DNA of 64,000 nt from assembly GCF_914767665.1 (NCBI RefSeq), contig NC_059502.1:44317812-44381811 (forward strand), given 5' to 3'. Position numbers and translations under genes: made by a program. This document shows, one piece after another, positions 1-10,941 of the stretch. The stretch is from Harmonia axyridis. Its lineage: Eukaryota; Arthropoda; Insecta; Coleoptera; Coccinellidae. The notes beneath the pieces are model-generated. The model was not told the origin of the DNA. It saw only the letters and a program-made list of their open reading frames with translations, and did not search any database. Every line of letters starts with the position of its first letter. Positions within the stretch are counted from its first letter, which is position 1.

Positions 1-1575
1 ACAGAGAGACCAATTGCCTTTGCTTCTAAATTAATACCTCATAATGAGTTACATCGATCTATTCTAGATAAAGAGGCAGCAGCTATAATTTTCGGGTTTA
101 GAAAATTTTATCATTATATTGTTGGTAATGAAATTATTCTTAAAACTGATAATCAACCTTTAAAGTATATATTTGGTAATTCGAAGAAATTGAATGTTAC
201 AATTCAGAATAGGTTGTTAAGATGGATATATTTTTTATCGGGTTTCAAATACAAGATTGAATTGATTTCATCATCTAAAAACAGTAATTGTGATGCGCTT
301 TCCAGGTTAGCAGTACGAGATAAGATGGCTGTGTTTGATTCTGAATTAGATGTTATAAACTTTATTGAAAATGAAAGTAACTTGATTGATTTAAATTTGA
401 TTAAGCAAGAAACAAAAAAAGATAAGGTTTTATGTGATGTGAAAAGAAAGTTAATGTTTGGATGGGTAGAAAATTCAAATGATATTTCTTTGGAAGAGAA
501 AATGTATTTTGATAAGAAAACAGAATTTAGTATTGAGAATGAATGTCTTGTTCGAGGTTCTAGACTAATAATACCAAAAGCATTGCGAAAAACTTTATTG
601 AAATCACTTCACCAGTCTCATTTTGGTATTGTTAGAATGAAACAAGTAGCTCGTTCGTTTTTTTGGTGGCCGGGTTTGGACAATGATATAGAAAAATTAG
701 CAAATAGTTGTGAGTTATGTGTGAAAAATAGAAAACAAAATAACAAAATCAGTACTTTTCAATGGCCATTTCCATCTAACCCATGGTCCAGGTTACACAC
801 TGATTTTTTAGGACCTATTCAAGGAAATATGTTTTTAGTCATAGTTGATGCACACAGTAAATGGCCTGAAGCTATAAATATGAAAAATAACACCTCAGCT
901 AGTAAATTGATTGAAGTTTTTGATTCTATTTTTTCGAGGTTTGGATTATGTGATCATTTAGTCTCAGACAATGGTCCACAATTTGCAAGTGAAGAGTTTA
1001 ATGAATTTTTGAAATCGTTAGGTATACGGCACACATATTCTCCACCCTATCACCCAGCAACTAATGGAGCAGCAGAAAATTTTGTGGGTACATTTAAAAA
1101 TAAGGTTTTGAAAATTACAGGAGAGGGTAAGTCATTAAATTTTGCTGTGAATTAATTTTTGTTTGATTATCGTACAATGAAGCATTCGACAACGGGAAAA
1201 TCACCATCAGATATTATTTTCAAAAGGGAGATTAAAACGAGGTTTCATCTTTTAAGAGAAAATTTAGTTAGTGAAACATCTTTTAAACAATTCAATATGT
1301 CAGATAAAAATAAAATAAGTAAAATTGATTTCAAGTTGGGAGATGTGGTTTTAGTAGATGTTTACAACAATAATAAGAGGCACCGAGTACAAGCAAAAAT
1401 CGTTGAAAAATTATCACCAGTTACATTTAACTTGTTATGTGATGGAGGACGAATTATAAAAAGACATGTTAATCAAATGTTGAAATTTTTAAGTAATGAC
1501 AATGATATAAATAAAGACTTGAAAGATGATATAAGTATAAGGAGATCTGAACGCTTGAAAAATTTAAATAAATGA
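1..1575 (+). pseudogene. pol: Ty3/Gypsy retrotransposon pol, 3' part (RNase H and integrase), broken by a stop
   Basis: The reading frame is open from base 1, so the gene starts outside the window. Bases 1-300 encode the end of the reverse transcriptase/RNase H region (RPIAFASK near base 10, KTDNQPLKYIFG near 145). The integrase follows: an HHCC zinc-binding domain at about 610-725, then the catalytic core with D in HTDFLGP (802-804), D in SDNGPQF (967-969) and E in NGAAENF (1075-1077), giving the family's DX35E spacing. A single TAA at 1153-1155 interrupts the frame just after the catalytic E. The same frame resumes at 1156 (FDYRTMKHSTTGKSP) and runs to the natural stop at 1573-1575, with a basic C-terminal tail. 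The rest of the frame is clean, so the copy decayed recently. There is no env-like frame downstream. Family call is confident; activity is unlikely because of the stop. Confidence 0.93.
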
Positions 1576-1926
1576 AATTAAGATCCAGAATTTCTGTTTA
1601 TATGTATATTGTAACTAGTTCTATATTGCATAATAATTGTATAGTAATGATAATTGATTATAATGTATAATAATAACTCTATTAATTAATTGTTTCTATA
1701 TTACATAATAAAAAATAAAAATAAAATTTATGATTGTAAATTATTATATTGGAATCATATTGTTAAATTGATTTTGATCGTATTTGTGAATTTTGAAAAA
1801 TAACAGATAAACAAAAATAAAAAAAAATTATAAAATTTAAAAAAATTAAAATATATGAATTCTTAGATTATGATATAATTGTAATTTCTGATTAAATCAA
1901 ATTGTACTTATTTAAATGGGGGAGAT
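1576..1926 (+). other. AT-rich 3' non-coding region and polypurine tract of the Gypsy element
   Basis: No reading frame is visible between the pol stop and 1926. The last bases form a purine run with GGGGGAGA at about 1918-1925, followed at once by TGTAAT. This is the arrangement expected for a plus-strand primer and the start of a 3' LTR. Confidence 0.6.
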
Positions 1927-2160
1927 TGTAATATATTGTATTGTAATATTGTGTGCGCATGCTTGATTAAGCATCTAGGTTTCCACATGCGTTTATAAGT
2001 TCAGTATTCGGAAAGATTTTATAGTAGTAGTCGAGATTGAGGAGTTGCATATCGAATAAAGTTATAAAAACCAAACGTTGTTTTCTTATGGACATGACAT
2101 TATGCATATCGCAATAGAAAATGTATGAATCAGGTTGAAGGTAAAAATCAGTTTTATAAG
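1927..2160 (+). repeat. Probable start of the 3' LTR of the Gypsy element
   Basis: It begins TGTAATATATTG directly after the polypurine tract. An AATAAA-type signal lies at about 2055. The LTR's end cannot be fixed because the 5' LTR is outside the window; it could end anywhere from about 2090 to 2160, where element X begins. Confidence 0.45.
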
Positions 2161-2449
2161 GTATAGTATATCCAAAGTCACTTGAACCAGTCTATAAAAA
2201 CGCTTGGTCAGAGATAATTGCAAAACAGTCATAAACCATAGGCGCACACTTTTCAAACCCTTGAGTTGAAAATAATATTTTTGCGTAGATATGTATGGGA
2301 CTCAGATGTCGATTCTTTCAGAAAATTTGTGACGTGAGTGACATCAAATCACTCAAAAAGTTTTTTGGAAAAAACCTATATTTTTTATTCATTCAGTCAA
2401 TTTTACATAGGTATAAAAAGAGAGGGGTCTCAAGCAAATCCTATACTTA

Positions 2450-2755
2450 AAGAGTTATCGAGGAAAAACTTGAACTAAGGAAAACTGCAATTTCTCATTG
2501 AATGCATGGAGTAGTCTATGACTTCCAGAAAACATAGAAAGAAACTAAAAAGTCGAAATTTCATGAATTGTAATAAATTATTCGTTAATATGGTTGAAAA
2601 TCCATAAACGAATAATTAATGACATTTCATGAAATGTCAAATTTAGTTATCCAAATTTCGATTTTAGTTTCTATGTTTTCCGGAAGTCATAGACTACTCC
2701 ACTCAGTTAGAAATTGTAGTATTTCCTCAGTTCAAGTTTTTCCTCGATAACTCTT
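2450..2755. repeat. Palindromic repeat Y, copy 1
   Basis: The first and last roughly 130 bases are inverted copies of each other. They start AAGAGTTATCGAGG and share GTAGTCTATGACTTCC. The copy lies inside the outer X. A second copy lies at 5672-5994 in the inner X, and the third X (49528-52281) has none, so Y probably inserted in an X lineage and spread with it. No coding capacity. Confidence 0.7.
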
Positions 2756-3090
2756 AAATTTTTTGTATTCAGTATCAGAATAAATATTCAAAGATATATG
2801 TAACCTATTATTAAAACTGTCCTGACTGATGACAGGAAATGGTGATATATTTCTATTTTCTATAAAATACTTGATTGATTTTTCGATCTGGCTACGTAGC
2901 TGCTAATTTGACGTACTAAGAGCCTCAACATCATATGCCTTTCCTACATGATTATCAAACCAGTATTAACATTGCTAAAATCAGAAAATGTAATGAAAAT
3001 TTTGTTGGTTAATCTCATTTTAATCAATTCTTCCTTCAGTGGAATAAAGATATTTAGGATGCGAAATCGTTTTCTTCAGAACCCGTCATA

Positions 3091-5010
3091 CAGGGTGTCC
3101 CGTAAAGACCACGTCAAACCGAGGGAGAATGTAGATCAAAGGATAACCCACCTGCTATGACAAAATTCCCATTATAAAAGTCTTACCGTTTTCGAGATAT
3201 TTTTTTTTTAGAAAATAATGAATTTTTGCCCCTTTCAATAGTTTTGTCCTTACGGTTGGCACAATTTTACAGCTTTTTGGTTAATTTTTTCAGTGAAATA
3301 TTGCTGAAGAATGATTTTAACGTTTACATTAAAAACATCTTCCGAACATTTTAAAGGGGGGCTATGAGAAATATTTTTATTGGAAATTTTGGTAGTGGAT
3401 TATTTTGTTCATGAAGTTTAGCCCATCGTACTGGAAAAAAAAATGTACCGAGCTACTGCTGCACATTACACCAATAAATTGTCTATTTTATAATGATTTC
3501 AAAGAGGTATCACACAAGTCATTTGTTATTCAAAGAAAAAAGATATGGCTGTTTTTATCCAAATGGGTACGTTTCTGACAACATCAAGTTTTCCAATTCT
3601 GTTAAGAAATTTTCTATGTTGCATTACTTAGTGAACAATGGAAATTGTTTACGTGCGAAAATATTACTCGCATAATTATTCACCTCAACGAAATTCAATT
3701 TTGCCGGCAAATTTTGGAAAACATCATGCAGATCCAGATTTTTTTAATAAGATCATTTGGAGCGACGAGTCTTCTTGTACCAAGGATGGGTACATGAAGA
3801 CCTAAATCCTCTGGACTTTTAATATTGGGGCTGCCTAAAAGACAAGGTATACGCAACACCCATACGTGATGAAGCCGAATTGCGGATGCGTTCTCTCAAT
3901 TCGGCTTCATCACGTATGAGTGTTGCGTATACTTTGTCCTTTAGGCAGCCCCAATAATAAAAGTCCATAGGATTAAGGTCAGGTGAACGAGGAGGCCACA
4001 AAATTTCACCTTCTCTTCCAATCCACCGGTGGGGATAAGTTCTATTCAATTGTGCGGTAACTGGGCATCCATCATGTTGAAACCACAGACTACGTCGCAG
4101 TGCCAGTGGCACATCTTCCAATAAAATGGGCAGCTGGTTGGTTAAAAATTCAAAATAATTGTTTGCGTTCAGTGATGGCGGCAGTTCTATCGGGTCCAAA
4201 ATTGCACCATTAAATATTCCAGTCCATAAATTGATCTTGAATCGATATTGTGATCTATCTTCTTTCACCTCGTGTGGATTTATGATTTTCCAGCTATGCT
4301 AAGTGTGGAGATTCATGTACCCATCCTTGGTACAGCAAGACTCGTCGTTTCAAATGATCTTATTAAAAAAATCTGGATCTGCATGATGTTTTCCAAATTT
4401 TCCAAAATTTCGTTGAGGTGAATAATTATGCGAGTAATATTTTCGCACGTAAACAATTGCCATTGTTTACTAAGTAATGCAACATAGAAGATTTCTTAAC
4501 AGAATTGAAAAACTTGATGTTGTCAGAAACGTACCCATTTGGATAAAAACAGCCATATATTTTTTCTTTGAATAACAAATGACTTGTGTGATACCTCTTT
4601 GAAATCACTATAAAATAGACAATTTATTGGTGTAATGTGCAGCAGTAGCTCGGTACATTTTTTTTCCAGTACGATGGGCTAAACTTCATGAACAAAATAA
4701 TCCACTACCAAAATTTCCAATAAAAATATTTCTCATAGCCCCCCTTTAAAATGTTCGGAAGATGTTTTTAATGTAAACGTTAAAATCATTCTTCAGCAAT
4801 ATTTTACTGAAAAAATTAACCAAAAAGCTGTAAAATTGTGCCAACCGTAAGGACAAAACTATTGAAAGGGGCAAAAATTCATTATTTTCTAAAAAAAAAT
4901 ATATCTCGAAAACGGTAAGACTTTTATAATGGGAATTTTGTCATAGCAGGTGGGTTATCCTTTGATCTACATTCTCCCTCGGTTTGACGTGGTCTTTACG
5001 GGACACCCTG
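3091..5010. mobile_element. Fold-back mariner-like element, copy 1
   Basis: The ends are CAGGGTGTCCCG and its reverse complement, next to TA on both sides (3089-3090, 5011-5012). The whole element is a hairpin: the left arm 3091-3885 is an inverted copy of the right arm 3903-5010, around a short loop near 3886-3902. The left arm lacks about 300 bases that the right arm keeps (joint at about 3798, between GGGTACATGAAG and ACCTAAATCC). The related copy at 50288-51997 has the same joint. The uninterrupted target is preserved at about 49994-50006. The right arm encodes a decayed transposase. Confidence 0.85.
3819..4608 (-). pseudogene. Tc1/mariner-like (DDE) transposase relic in fold-back copy 1
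   Basis: Read on the minus strand from about 4608 down. The DDE core is recognisable: WSDES at about 4340 (partly out of frame), then 3819-4268 with KINLWTGIFNGA, WFQHDGCP (second aspartate) and WPPRSPDLNPMDFYYWG (third acidic position). The second and third acidic residues are about 35 residues apart, as in mariner-type enzymes. A separate 60-codon frame at 4426-4608 (repeated at 3493-3675, 50684-50872 and 51553-51735) lies in the upstream part and has no motif I know. The N-terminal DNA-binding part is not readable. Family known by motif; exact subgroup not determined. It cannot encode an intact enzyme. Confidence 0.75.
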
Positions 5011-5252
5011 TATATCAATTCTGACTTTGAAAGTAAATGGAGGAATAGATTTGATTGCGAAATATTCATCTTTTTTTTACATAAGCCATAGAATTGTGCC
5101 GAACATCATAGTCGAAATAATTAAAAGCATCAGTTACACTTACACAACGAACTAAAACTGCGTAAAAATGCATTTCAATAATACCACTATGGACCACACT
5201 GGTCTATGCGAATTATTAAAAACAAGTGATAGATGCAGCCAATTATTTTATA

Positions 5253-6859
5253 GTATATCCAAAGTCACTTGGAGGAAGCCTGAATATTTCAATTATACAA
5301 GGGTTGTCCAAGTTTTCAGAAATTCCTTTGGAATTTATGAAAATACTGCTATCAATACTCTCAAATAAACCCCGGTATTTAGCAAATCGTCTTGGAAACA
5401 AGAATGTCCCGATTCGATTGATCTTATTGGCTGACTATTTCTCCTCGTATTCCCCTTTCCACTTTGAGAGCGTTTTTGGTTACAGTCATTGGCTGCATTT
5501 ATCACTTCTTAATTACTTTCTAATAATTCGCATAGACCAGTGTGGTCCATAGGAGTATTATTGAAATGCATTTTTACGTAGTTTTAGTTCGTTGTGTGAC
5601 AGATGGTTTTAATGATTTCGACTATGATGTTTGGCACAATTTTATGGCTTATGTAGAAAAAGATCAATTTTTATCGAGGAAAAACTTGAACTGAGGAAAT
5701 ACTACAATTTCTGAGTGGAGTAATCTATGACTCGTTCTATGACTTCCGGAAAACATAGAAACTGAAATCGAAATTTGGATAACAAAATTTGAAATTTTAT
5801 GAAATGTCATTATTTATTCGTAATTGAAAATTTTATTGGTTTATAGATTTTCACCATCTTAACGAATAATTTATTAAAATTCATGAAATTTCGACTTTTT
5901 AGTTCCTCTTCATGTTTTCTAGAAGTCATAGACTACTCCATTCAATGAGAAATTGCAGTTTTCCTTGGTTCGAGTTTTGCCTCGATAACTCTTTAAGTAT
6001 AGGATTTGCTTGGGATCCCTCTCTTTTTATACCTACGTAAAATTGACTGAATGAAAAAAAATATAGGTTTTTTTCAAAAAACTTTTCATAAGATATCTAT
6101 AGATAGGAATCTCTTTAACTTATGAACCGTTGAGCTTATACTCAAGTATTGCCATATTGCTGAAATTATCATCAACCAAGCTATCTGATAATGCAATAAT
6201 GTACTGGGTGTGCCGTTTGAAATAAGAAAGTAATACTCTGTTTCCGGTATAAAAGGAAATTGTATAAATTTTCAGCATAAAATTATTATTAGTTTTCCAT
6301 GAACGACTAATAGGCATCGCGGTGAATCACCCTGTACATCATTATCATTTAGCGTTCTGCTTCCACTGAGGGACATAAATTTCGCCTTACAATAACGAAG
6401 AAATAAAATTCAATTCAGCAACGTAGCTGTTAATTTGAAGTAGAAAATTGGATGTCATTCAAGGATCTCAAGGTCATGCACCTACTCTACCCTAGTTTGT
6501 CTTATCTTCAGACAGAACATTTCCGAATTAATCTCAAACATTTTCTTGCTCTTATAATTCTATGCAACGATCAGTTAATCATCGCTGATAACGTTCCTTG
6601 ACAGTATATTACAGGTCGAGAATAAAGAATAATCAAATTATAACACCGTAGAATGACAAAGTATCATTTTTGATGTAACAGCAAAAGCTACTCACGTCAC
6701 AAATTTTCTGAAGGAATCTACATCTGAGTCCGATACATATGCAAATATATTATTTTCAACTCAAGGGTTTGAAAAGTGTGCGCCTACGGTTTATGACTGT
6801 TTTGCAATTATCTCTGGCCAAGCGTTTTTATAGACTAGTTCAAGTGACTTTGGATATAC
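5253..6859. mobile_element. Element X, inner copy, forward orientation
   Basis: It has the same GTATATCC ends and is flanked by TATA (5249-5252 and 6860-6863). It inserted into the outer X: sequence left of it (GATAGATGCAGCCAATTA) and right of it (ACCAAAAACGCTCTC) are contiguous in the copy at 49740-49785 and in its own left arm. It contains palindrome Y copy 2 (5672-5994). About 500 bases at 6090-6600 are not seen in the third X. No gene found. Confidence 0.75.
5672..5994. repeat. Palindromic repeat Y, copy 2
   Basis: Inverted halves starting ATCGAGGAAAAACTTGAACT and ending in its complement near 5990. It matches copy 1 at 2450-2755. The right flank (5995-6085) also matches the left flank of copy 1 (2375-2449), so both copies descend from one X. 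Confidence 0.68.
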
Positions 6860-7148
6860 TATAACCAAAAACGCTCTCAAAGTGGAAAGGGGAATACGAG
6901 GGGAAATATTCAGCCAATAAGATCAATCTTATCGGGACATTCTTGTTTCCAAGACGATTCGCTAAATACCGGTGTTTATTTTGAGAGTATTGATAGCAAT
7001 ATTTACATAAATTCCAAAGGAATTTCTGAAAACTTTGACAACCCTTGTATAATTGAAATATTCAGGCTTCCTCCAAGTGACTTTGGATATACTATACCTG
7101 AAACACTAGCTAATTTTCTTTAACTTGAAAATGCTAACTCATACACAG

Positions 7149-7294
7149 GTCATTCATTTCGAAGATCTTCTGTTACACTTTTAGTTGAATCTGAGGGAGA
7201 CTTGATGACACTAAAGAAACATGACGGTTGGAAATCATCAACGGTCGCTGAAGGGTATGTTGATGAATCGGTGGCACACAGAACAGAACTGTAA
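7149..7294 (+). pseudogene. C-terminal exon of a tyrosine recombinase (Crypton/DIRS-type), probably a relic
   Basis: A 48-codon frame starts after an acceptor-like AG at 7147-7148 and ends TAA at 7292-7294. It reads GHSFRRSS, then LKKHDGWKSST, then VAEGYVDES. These fit the last part of a tyrosine recombinase: HxxR (H in HSFRRS), the later histidine/tryptophan (HDGW) and the nucleophilic tyrosine (EGYV). Such proteins occur in Crypton and DIRS/Ngaro elements and in related proteins spread in arthropod genomes. Upstream there is an in-frame stop at 7121-7123, so it is either an exon behind an intron or a fragment. Element X ends only about 55 bases upstream and may have separated it from the rest. 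Motif match is good; element type is inference. Confidence 0.65.
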
Positions 7295-7385
7295 TAGTGC
7301 GAAGGAGATAGCATTATCTCTCTCTGCGCCATCTTATTTGGCGACGACTGTATCTTGATTCGTTCTCGAATTCGAGATATATTTC

Positions 7386-7447
7386 GCTATATCTTGGTTT
7401 CTGTTCAAAAATTTTTCGCTTATCTCGAACAGAAACCAAGATATAGC
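7386..7447. repeat. Short perfect hairpin
   Basis: Arms of 21 bases at 7386-7406 and 7427-7447 (GCTATATCTTGGTTTCTGTT and complement) around a 20-base loop. AT-rich flanks extend the pairing imperfectly. GACACCCTGTA at 7622-7632 may be the end of an element covering this stretch, but no left end was found. Confidence 0.6.
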
Positions 7448-7845
7448 AAAATATTTAAAACAGTCAATTTTCAGAAACGTCCAGTAACGCGAAAGCGATC
7501 AAAATATCTAGCAACTGTTTTTCGAAATCTTATTTTTCCGAAAAAAAAAAGATCAGGAGGTCCTTGAAGTTTTTTTTATTCTCATATTTTTCGAGATGCT
7601 TTCAGTGAGCATCGAATTTGGGACACCCTGTACAATCTGATCCTGTAACAACTAAGCTGCGAGCTTTCATTAGTACCCCTCGTATATTGAGCATTGTGCA
7701 ACTGGGATGTGTCTTACTCTCAGTATTTTATTCAATAAACCAATGCAATCAGGAATAACACTTCACTCAATGAGACCCTATCGATTTTCAGATTTCAAAT
7801 GGGACCAGTTCGCCAGAGACTGTATTATATTATATAGGTATAACC

Positions 7846-8056
7846 AGGGCCGTCGCTAGGGGGTAGGCAGGGTTGGCTATCGCTTAGGACGGCATTTCAA
7901 GCTTAATCAACAAAAATCACATGTGTAGAAATTCAAAGAAAGAAATGAGATTCGAATCTAACACGAAAATATACAGACAAATTCAATCAACAATAGAAAC
8001 CATCAAAGGTGCCGCATTATACACAACACTCGTAAATATCCAGATGTCGTGTAAAC
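7846..8056 (+). mobile_element. 5' end fragment of a hAT-type element
   Basis: It begins CAGGGCCGTCGCTAGG and matches the first 210 bases of the complete element at 9072-10882 with scattered differences (for example CATCAAAGGTGCCGCATTAT). Homology stops near 8056 and no right end is present. A truncated, older copy. Confidence 0.75.
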
Positions 8057-8074
8057 CCTCTCACAGTACTGTTT

Positions 8075-8592
8075 ACGAGTTATTATAATATAGTTTATTA
8101 TCGATAAACATTAATCACAGAGGCGTCAGCCTGTACGTGATTTGTAATACAACTGACGAAACGCATCAAGACAAAAAGGGGTCTCTGGTCTCTCATCTAC
8201 AAAATAGTCGAACTAATGATTAAGTGTAGGGAAGGTTTTCATTCGATAGTAGTCATTTCAGAATAATATTTTAAAAATATATAACGATCTTTCATTATGG
8301 GTTGATAATTGAATTAAAATATTCCCTTCCTCTTTCAATTACCCATTTCTTCAATTCAGTTTTACGTTTTTTAGGATTTACTATCATTTTCAACTCTTTG
8401 GGAACCGTATAGAGTATAATCGCGGAGCAAGGTAATTGAAACTTCTTTGGCCAATACGTTTTTCTGCTCTTGGTGCAAAGCATCTGTTGGTCTTATTTCT
8501 TGTGTCATAAGAGTATTCTCTTGGTTGGATCTGAATTTTTCTCGAACTTATGGCGGATAAGATTTTCAGTACAAATAGCTGATGACGATTCA
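8075..8592 (-). mobile_element. LINE 3' fragment, same family as 11391-14733
   Basis: On the minus strand two overlapping frames (8390-8593, 8295-8483) match the C-terminus of the LINE at 11391-14733. Both share PRAEKRIGQRSF/Y and YLAPR, then KKWVIE(R/K)GREYF before the stop. The 3' UTR (CATTAATCACAGAGGC, 8107-8122) also matches. A frameshift separates the two frames. This is a 5'-truncated dead copy of about 0.5 kb. Confidence 0.75.
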
Positions 8593-8593
8593 T

Positions 8594-9063
8594 AACAATA
8601 ATAATAATAAAGTTTTATTGATCCATCATTCACAAATTAAATTGTATTGGACATGTCAAAGGCAAAATAATATTACAAATTTACAAACTGAAACAACAAT
8701 CCTATTGATGAGAACTATGAAAAAAGAATAACACACATATCCCAAAAGCCCCTAGCCATCAAAATTAAATTAATTATATCAAATAATTTCATTATAATGT
8801 GCCTGTGAAAAAAACTCTGAATTCTGAAAGGTCATAAAAAAACTCTGACCTAAGTATATTGATCAGTTTTTTTCTGAAAACACTTAAAATAGTGGCATTT
8901 CTTATTTCAAGAGGCAGTAAATTAAAAAAATAACATCCTGCATACTCGGGAGTTTTTTATATGTTTGATAAGTAAATCTACTAAATTTTAGTTGATTGTC
9001 TCCTCTGGTGTTATATTCATGTCTATCGCCGACTTTTTCGATTTCATTCCTCTTTTTGTACGT
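8594..9063 (-). mobile_element. Second LINE family, 3' fragment, interrupted by a hAT element
   Basis: It starts (3' end, minus strand) at an ATA-repeat at 8594-8615. Read on the minus strand it encodes a LINE ORF2 C-terminus: RHEYNTRGDNQLKF (about 9020), then after a frameshift NLLPLEIRNATILSVFRKKL. The pattern 'NTR... LP.. ir... f...l' is usual for Jockey/CR1-like LINE tails. The hAT at 9072-10882 inserted in it, and the LINE probably continues from 10891 to about 10935. Confidence 0.65.
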
Positions 9064-9071
9064 ACGACAGA

Positions 9072-10882
9072 CAGGGCCGTCGCTAGGGGGTAGGCAGGGG
9101 AGGCGACCGCCTAGGGCGGCAAAATTCTGGGGCGGCATTTCAATCTTGATCAACAGAAATCATATGTGTAAAAATTCAAAGTAAGAAATGAGATTTAAAT
9201 CGGTTAGAAACAACACGAAAATATACGGACAATTTAATCAACAATTTAAACCATCAAAGGTGCCGCATTATACACAACCACTCATAAATATCCAGATGTC
9301 GTCTAAACCCCCTGAAAAAAAACAAAATGTTCAAACGTTTTATAAAGTGGAACTCAGCAGAAGAACCTGAAATCGCAGAGCCTATTCTTGAGGGGCGGCA
9401 AAGATTGAAGGAAGGTATTTTCTACTTTTTCCGTGAAATCTAGGTACTAAATTACTAGAAGAATGTATTGAATAGATTTCTTTTTACTTTCACCGTGATT
9501 TTTTTTTCGGATTAATAACTTGATTTTTCAATGCTGATTGGAAATTGGAATATTATTTCAAATTTTATAAATCAATTACCTATATTTTAAAATAAAGTTG
9601 ACAAAGCCGTCAAATTTACTTTATAAGAGTATCTAGATACAAAATAAGATACTTTTTTGCAAAGGTATCTTAAGATACTTAAAAAAAAAGAATTCAAATA
9701 ACTATCTGAAGATTCTTTTTCAGATACTTGATAAGGTACTTTGTCAGGTGTTAAAATGCTAGGTACAATTCTGAAATTCGGAGGGTCTTGCAATTTTGTT
9801 TTCGGTAGTAGGCATAAGAGCGATATTAACGGAACTGAAATAGTTATCATTCGAACATTTGTAATAGATTCCATTACCACATTTTTAACATCTTAAAAAC
9901 ATTACGGACCGTGACGTGCCTTTATGAGAAATCGTCCTTGCTTCCTTTCATAACTAGCAATTGGTTTCTAGCACAGTTTTATCACTTTATTGCCTCTGTC
10001 GAAGATCGGTTTTGTTTACGTTATACCAGCTGCTGAAATCGAGGGTAGATTTTTGTGACCTAATACGGGTTTACGAACAATTCATGGAAAAAACCAAATA
10101 TATTCAAGAAATGGAATTTTTATCTGTTTCGTCCAACAATTTTCATTAATTTCTTTAGTAGTTTATCAATTAATAATGTTTCCTGATTAAATTTGAATTC
10201 ATAAGAAATAATTACACTCAATACATATTACGTCCATAAAACCTTTTTAACTTTTTATAACAAAATCTTATCACGAATTTGCAAGGGCGTCGACTTGTAT
10301 TTTTGCCGGGGCGGCAGAAACGCTAGAGTGGGTCCTTATTGAATATTATTATGAAATATGAAAGGACGAAAGGTATTGGTAGCGAACTCTATCTTTTTGA
10401 TTCTTTACAATTTACGGCATAATTTGAAGAAAACTTAGAAATGTCGGCAAAAAAACATACCGAATTCGTTATATTTAATTCGTTTTCTTTTCTCTTTGGT
10501 TCAAAAAATGGAAATAATGTATAACTTCGATCATTTTTTCCAATGATCGAAAAGTTAATTTCTAAATAATTCGTTGAATATTTTTTCCGGACAGATACTT
10601 TCATTTTTTGTTCTAGTCATTCATGTGTTCCTATTATTATTTTTACTTACCAATCCTAAAATGAATTTTATTTTTTGTATAAGTTTGAACTTGTTGGTTT
10701 TGTTTTTGTTTTTTCTATGTAATTATTATTAAAATTTCCCAAACAGTCACCTTCAATTTTTCCATATTTCGGTAGAAGACCCCGAGGAGCCAAAATAATT
10801 TTTTTGCATTTTGCAGAGTTGACTGTTAGGGCGGCAAATTGGGAATTTGCCTAGGGCGGCAATTTGGCTAGCGACGGCCCTG
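9072..10882. mobile_element. Complete non-autonomous hAT element
   Basis: The ends are CAGGGCCGTCGCTAG and CTAGCGACGGCCCTG, perfect 15-base inverted repeats. A perfect 8-base target duplication, ACGACAGA, flanks it (9064-9071 and 10883-10890). Terminal sequence also carries repeated GGGGCGGCA / CTAGGGCGGC motifs near both ends. Length is 1811 bases. Reading frames are short and none resembles a hAT transposase, so it must have been moved in trans. End structure and 8-base duplication are diagnostic of hAT. Confidence 0.92.
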
Positions 10883-10941
10883 ACGACAGAGTACCTTCAG
10901 TAGATATATACACGGAAATGTAAGTATGCCTTCCCTCTTCA

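Larger units (their letters stand above)
2166..7092. mobile_element. Element X, outer copy, reverse orientation, with nested insertions
   Basis: The ends are GTATATCCAAAGTCACTTG and its reverse complement, flanked on both sides by TATA (2162-2165 and 7093-7096). This reads as a TATA target duplication, or as a TA duplication with a longer inverted repeat. The first 165 bases after the left end match, inverted, the 165 bases before 6859. The last 230 bases match, inverted, the start of the inner X at 5253. X carries no convincing gene, so it is probably non-autonomous. Three things sit inside it: palindrome Y (2450-2755), a fold-back mariner-like element (3091-5010) and a second X (5253-6859). 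The superfamily is not known to me. Confidence 0.75.

Noticed and set aside
7150..7332. Minus-strand 60-codon frame
   Set aside because: Shadow of the tyrosine-recombinase frame on the plus strand, which has motif support.
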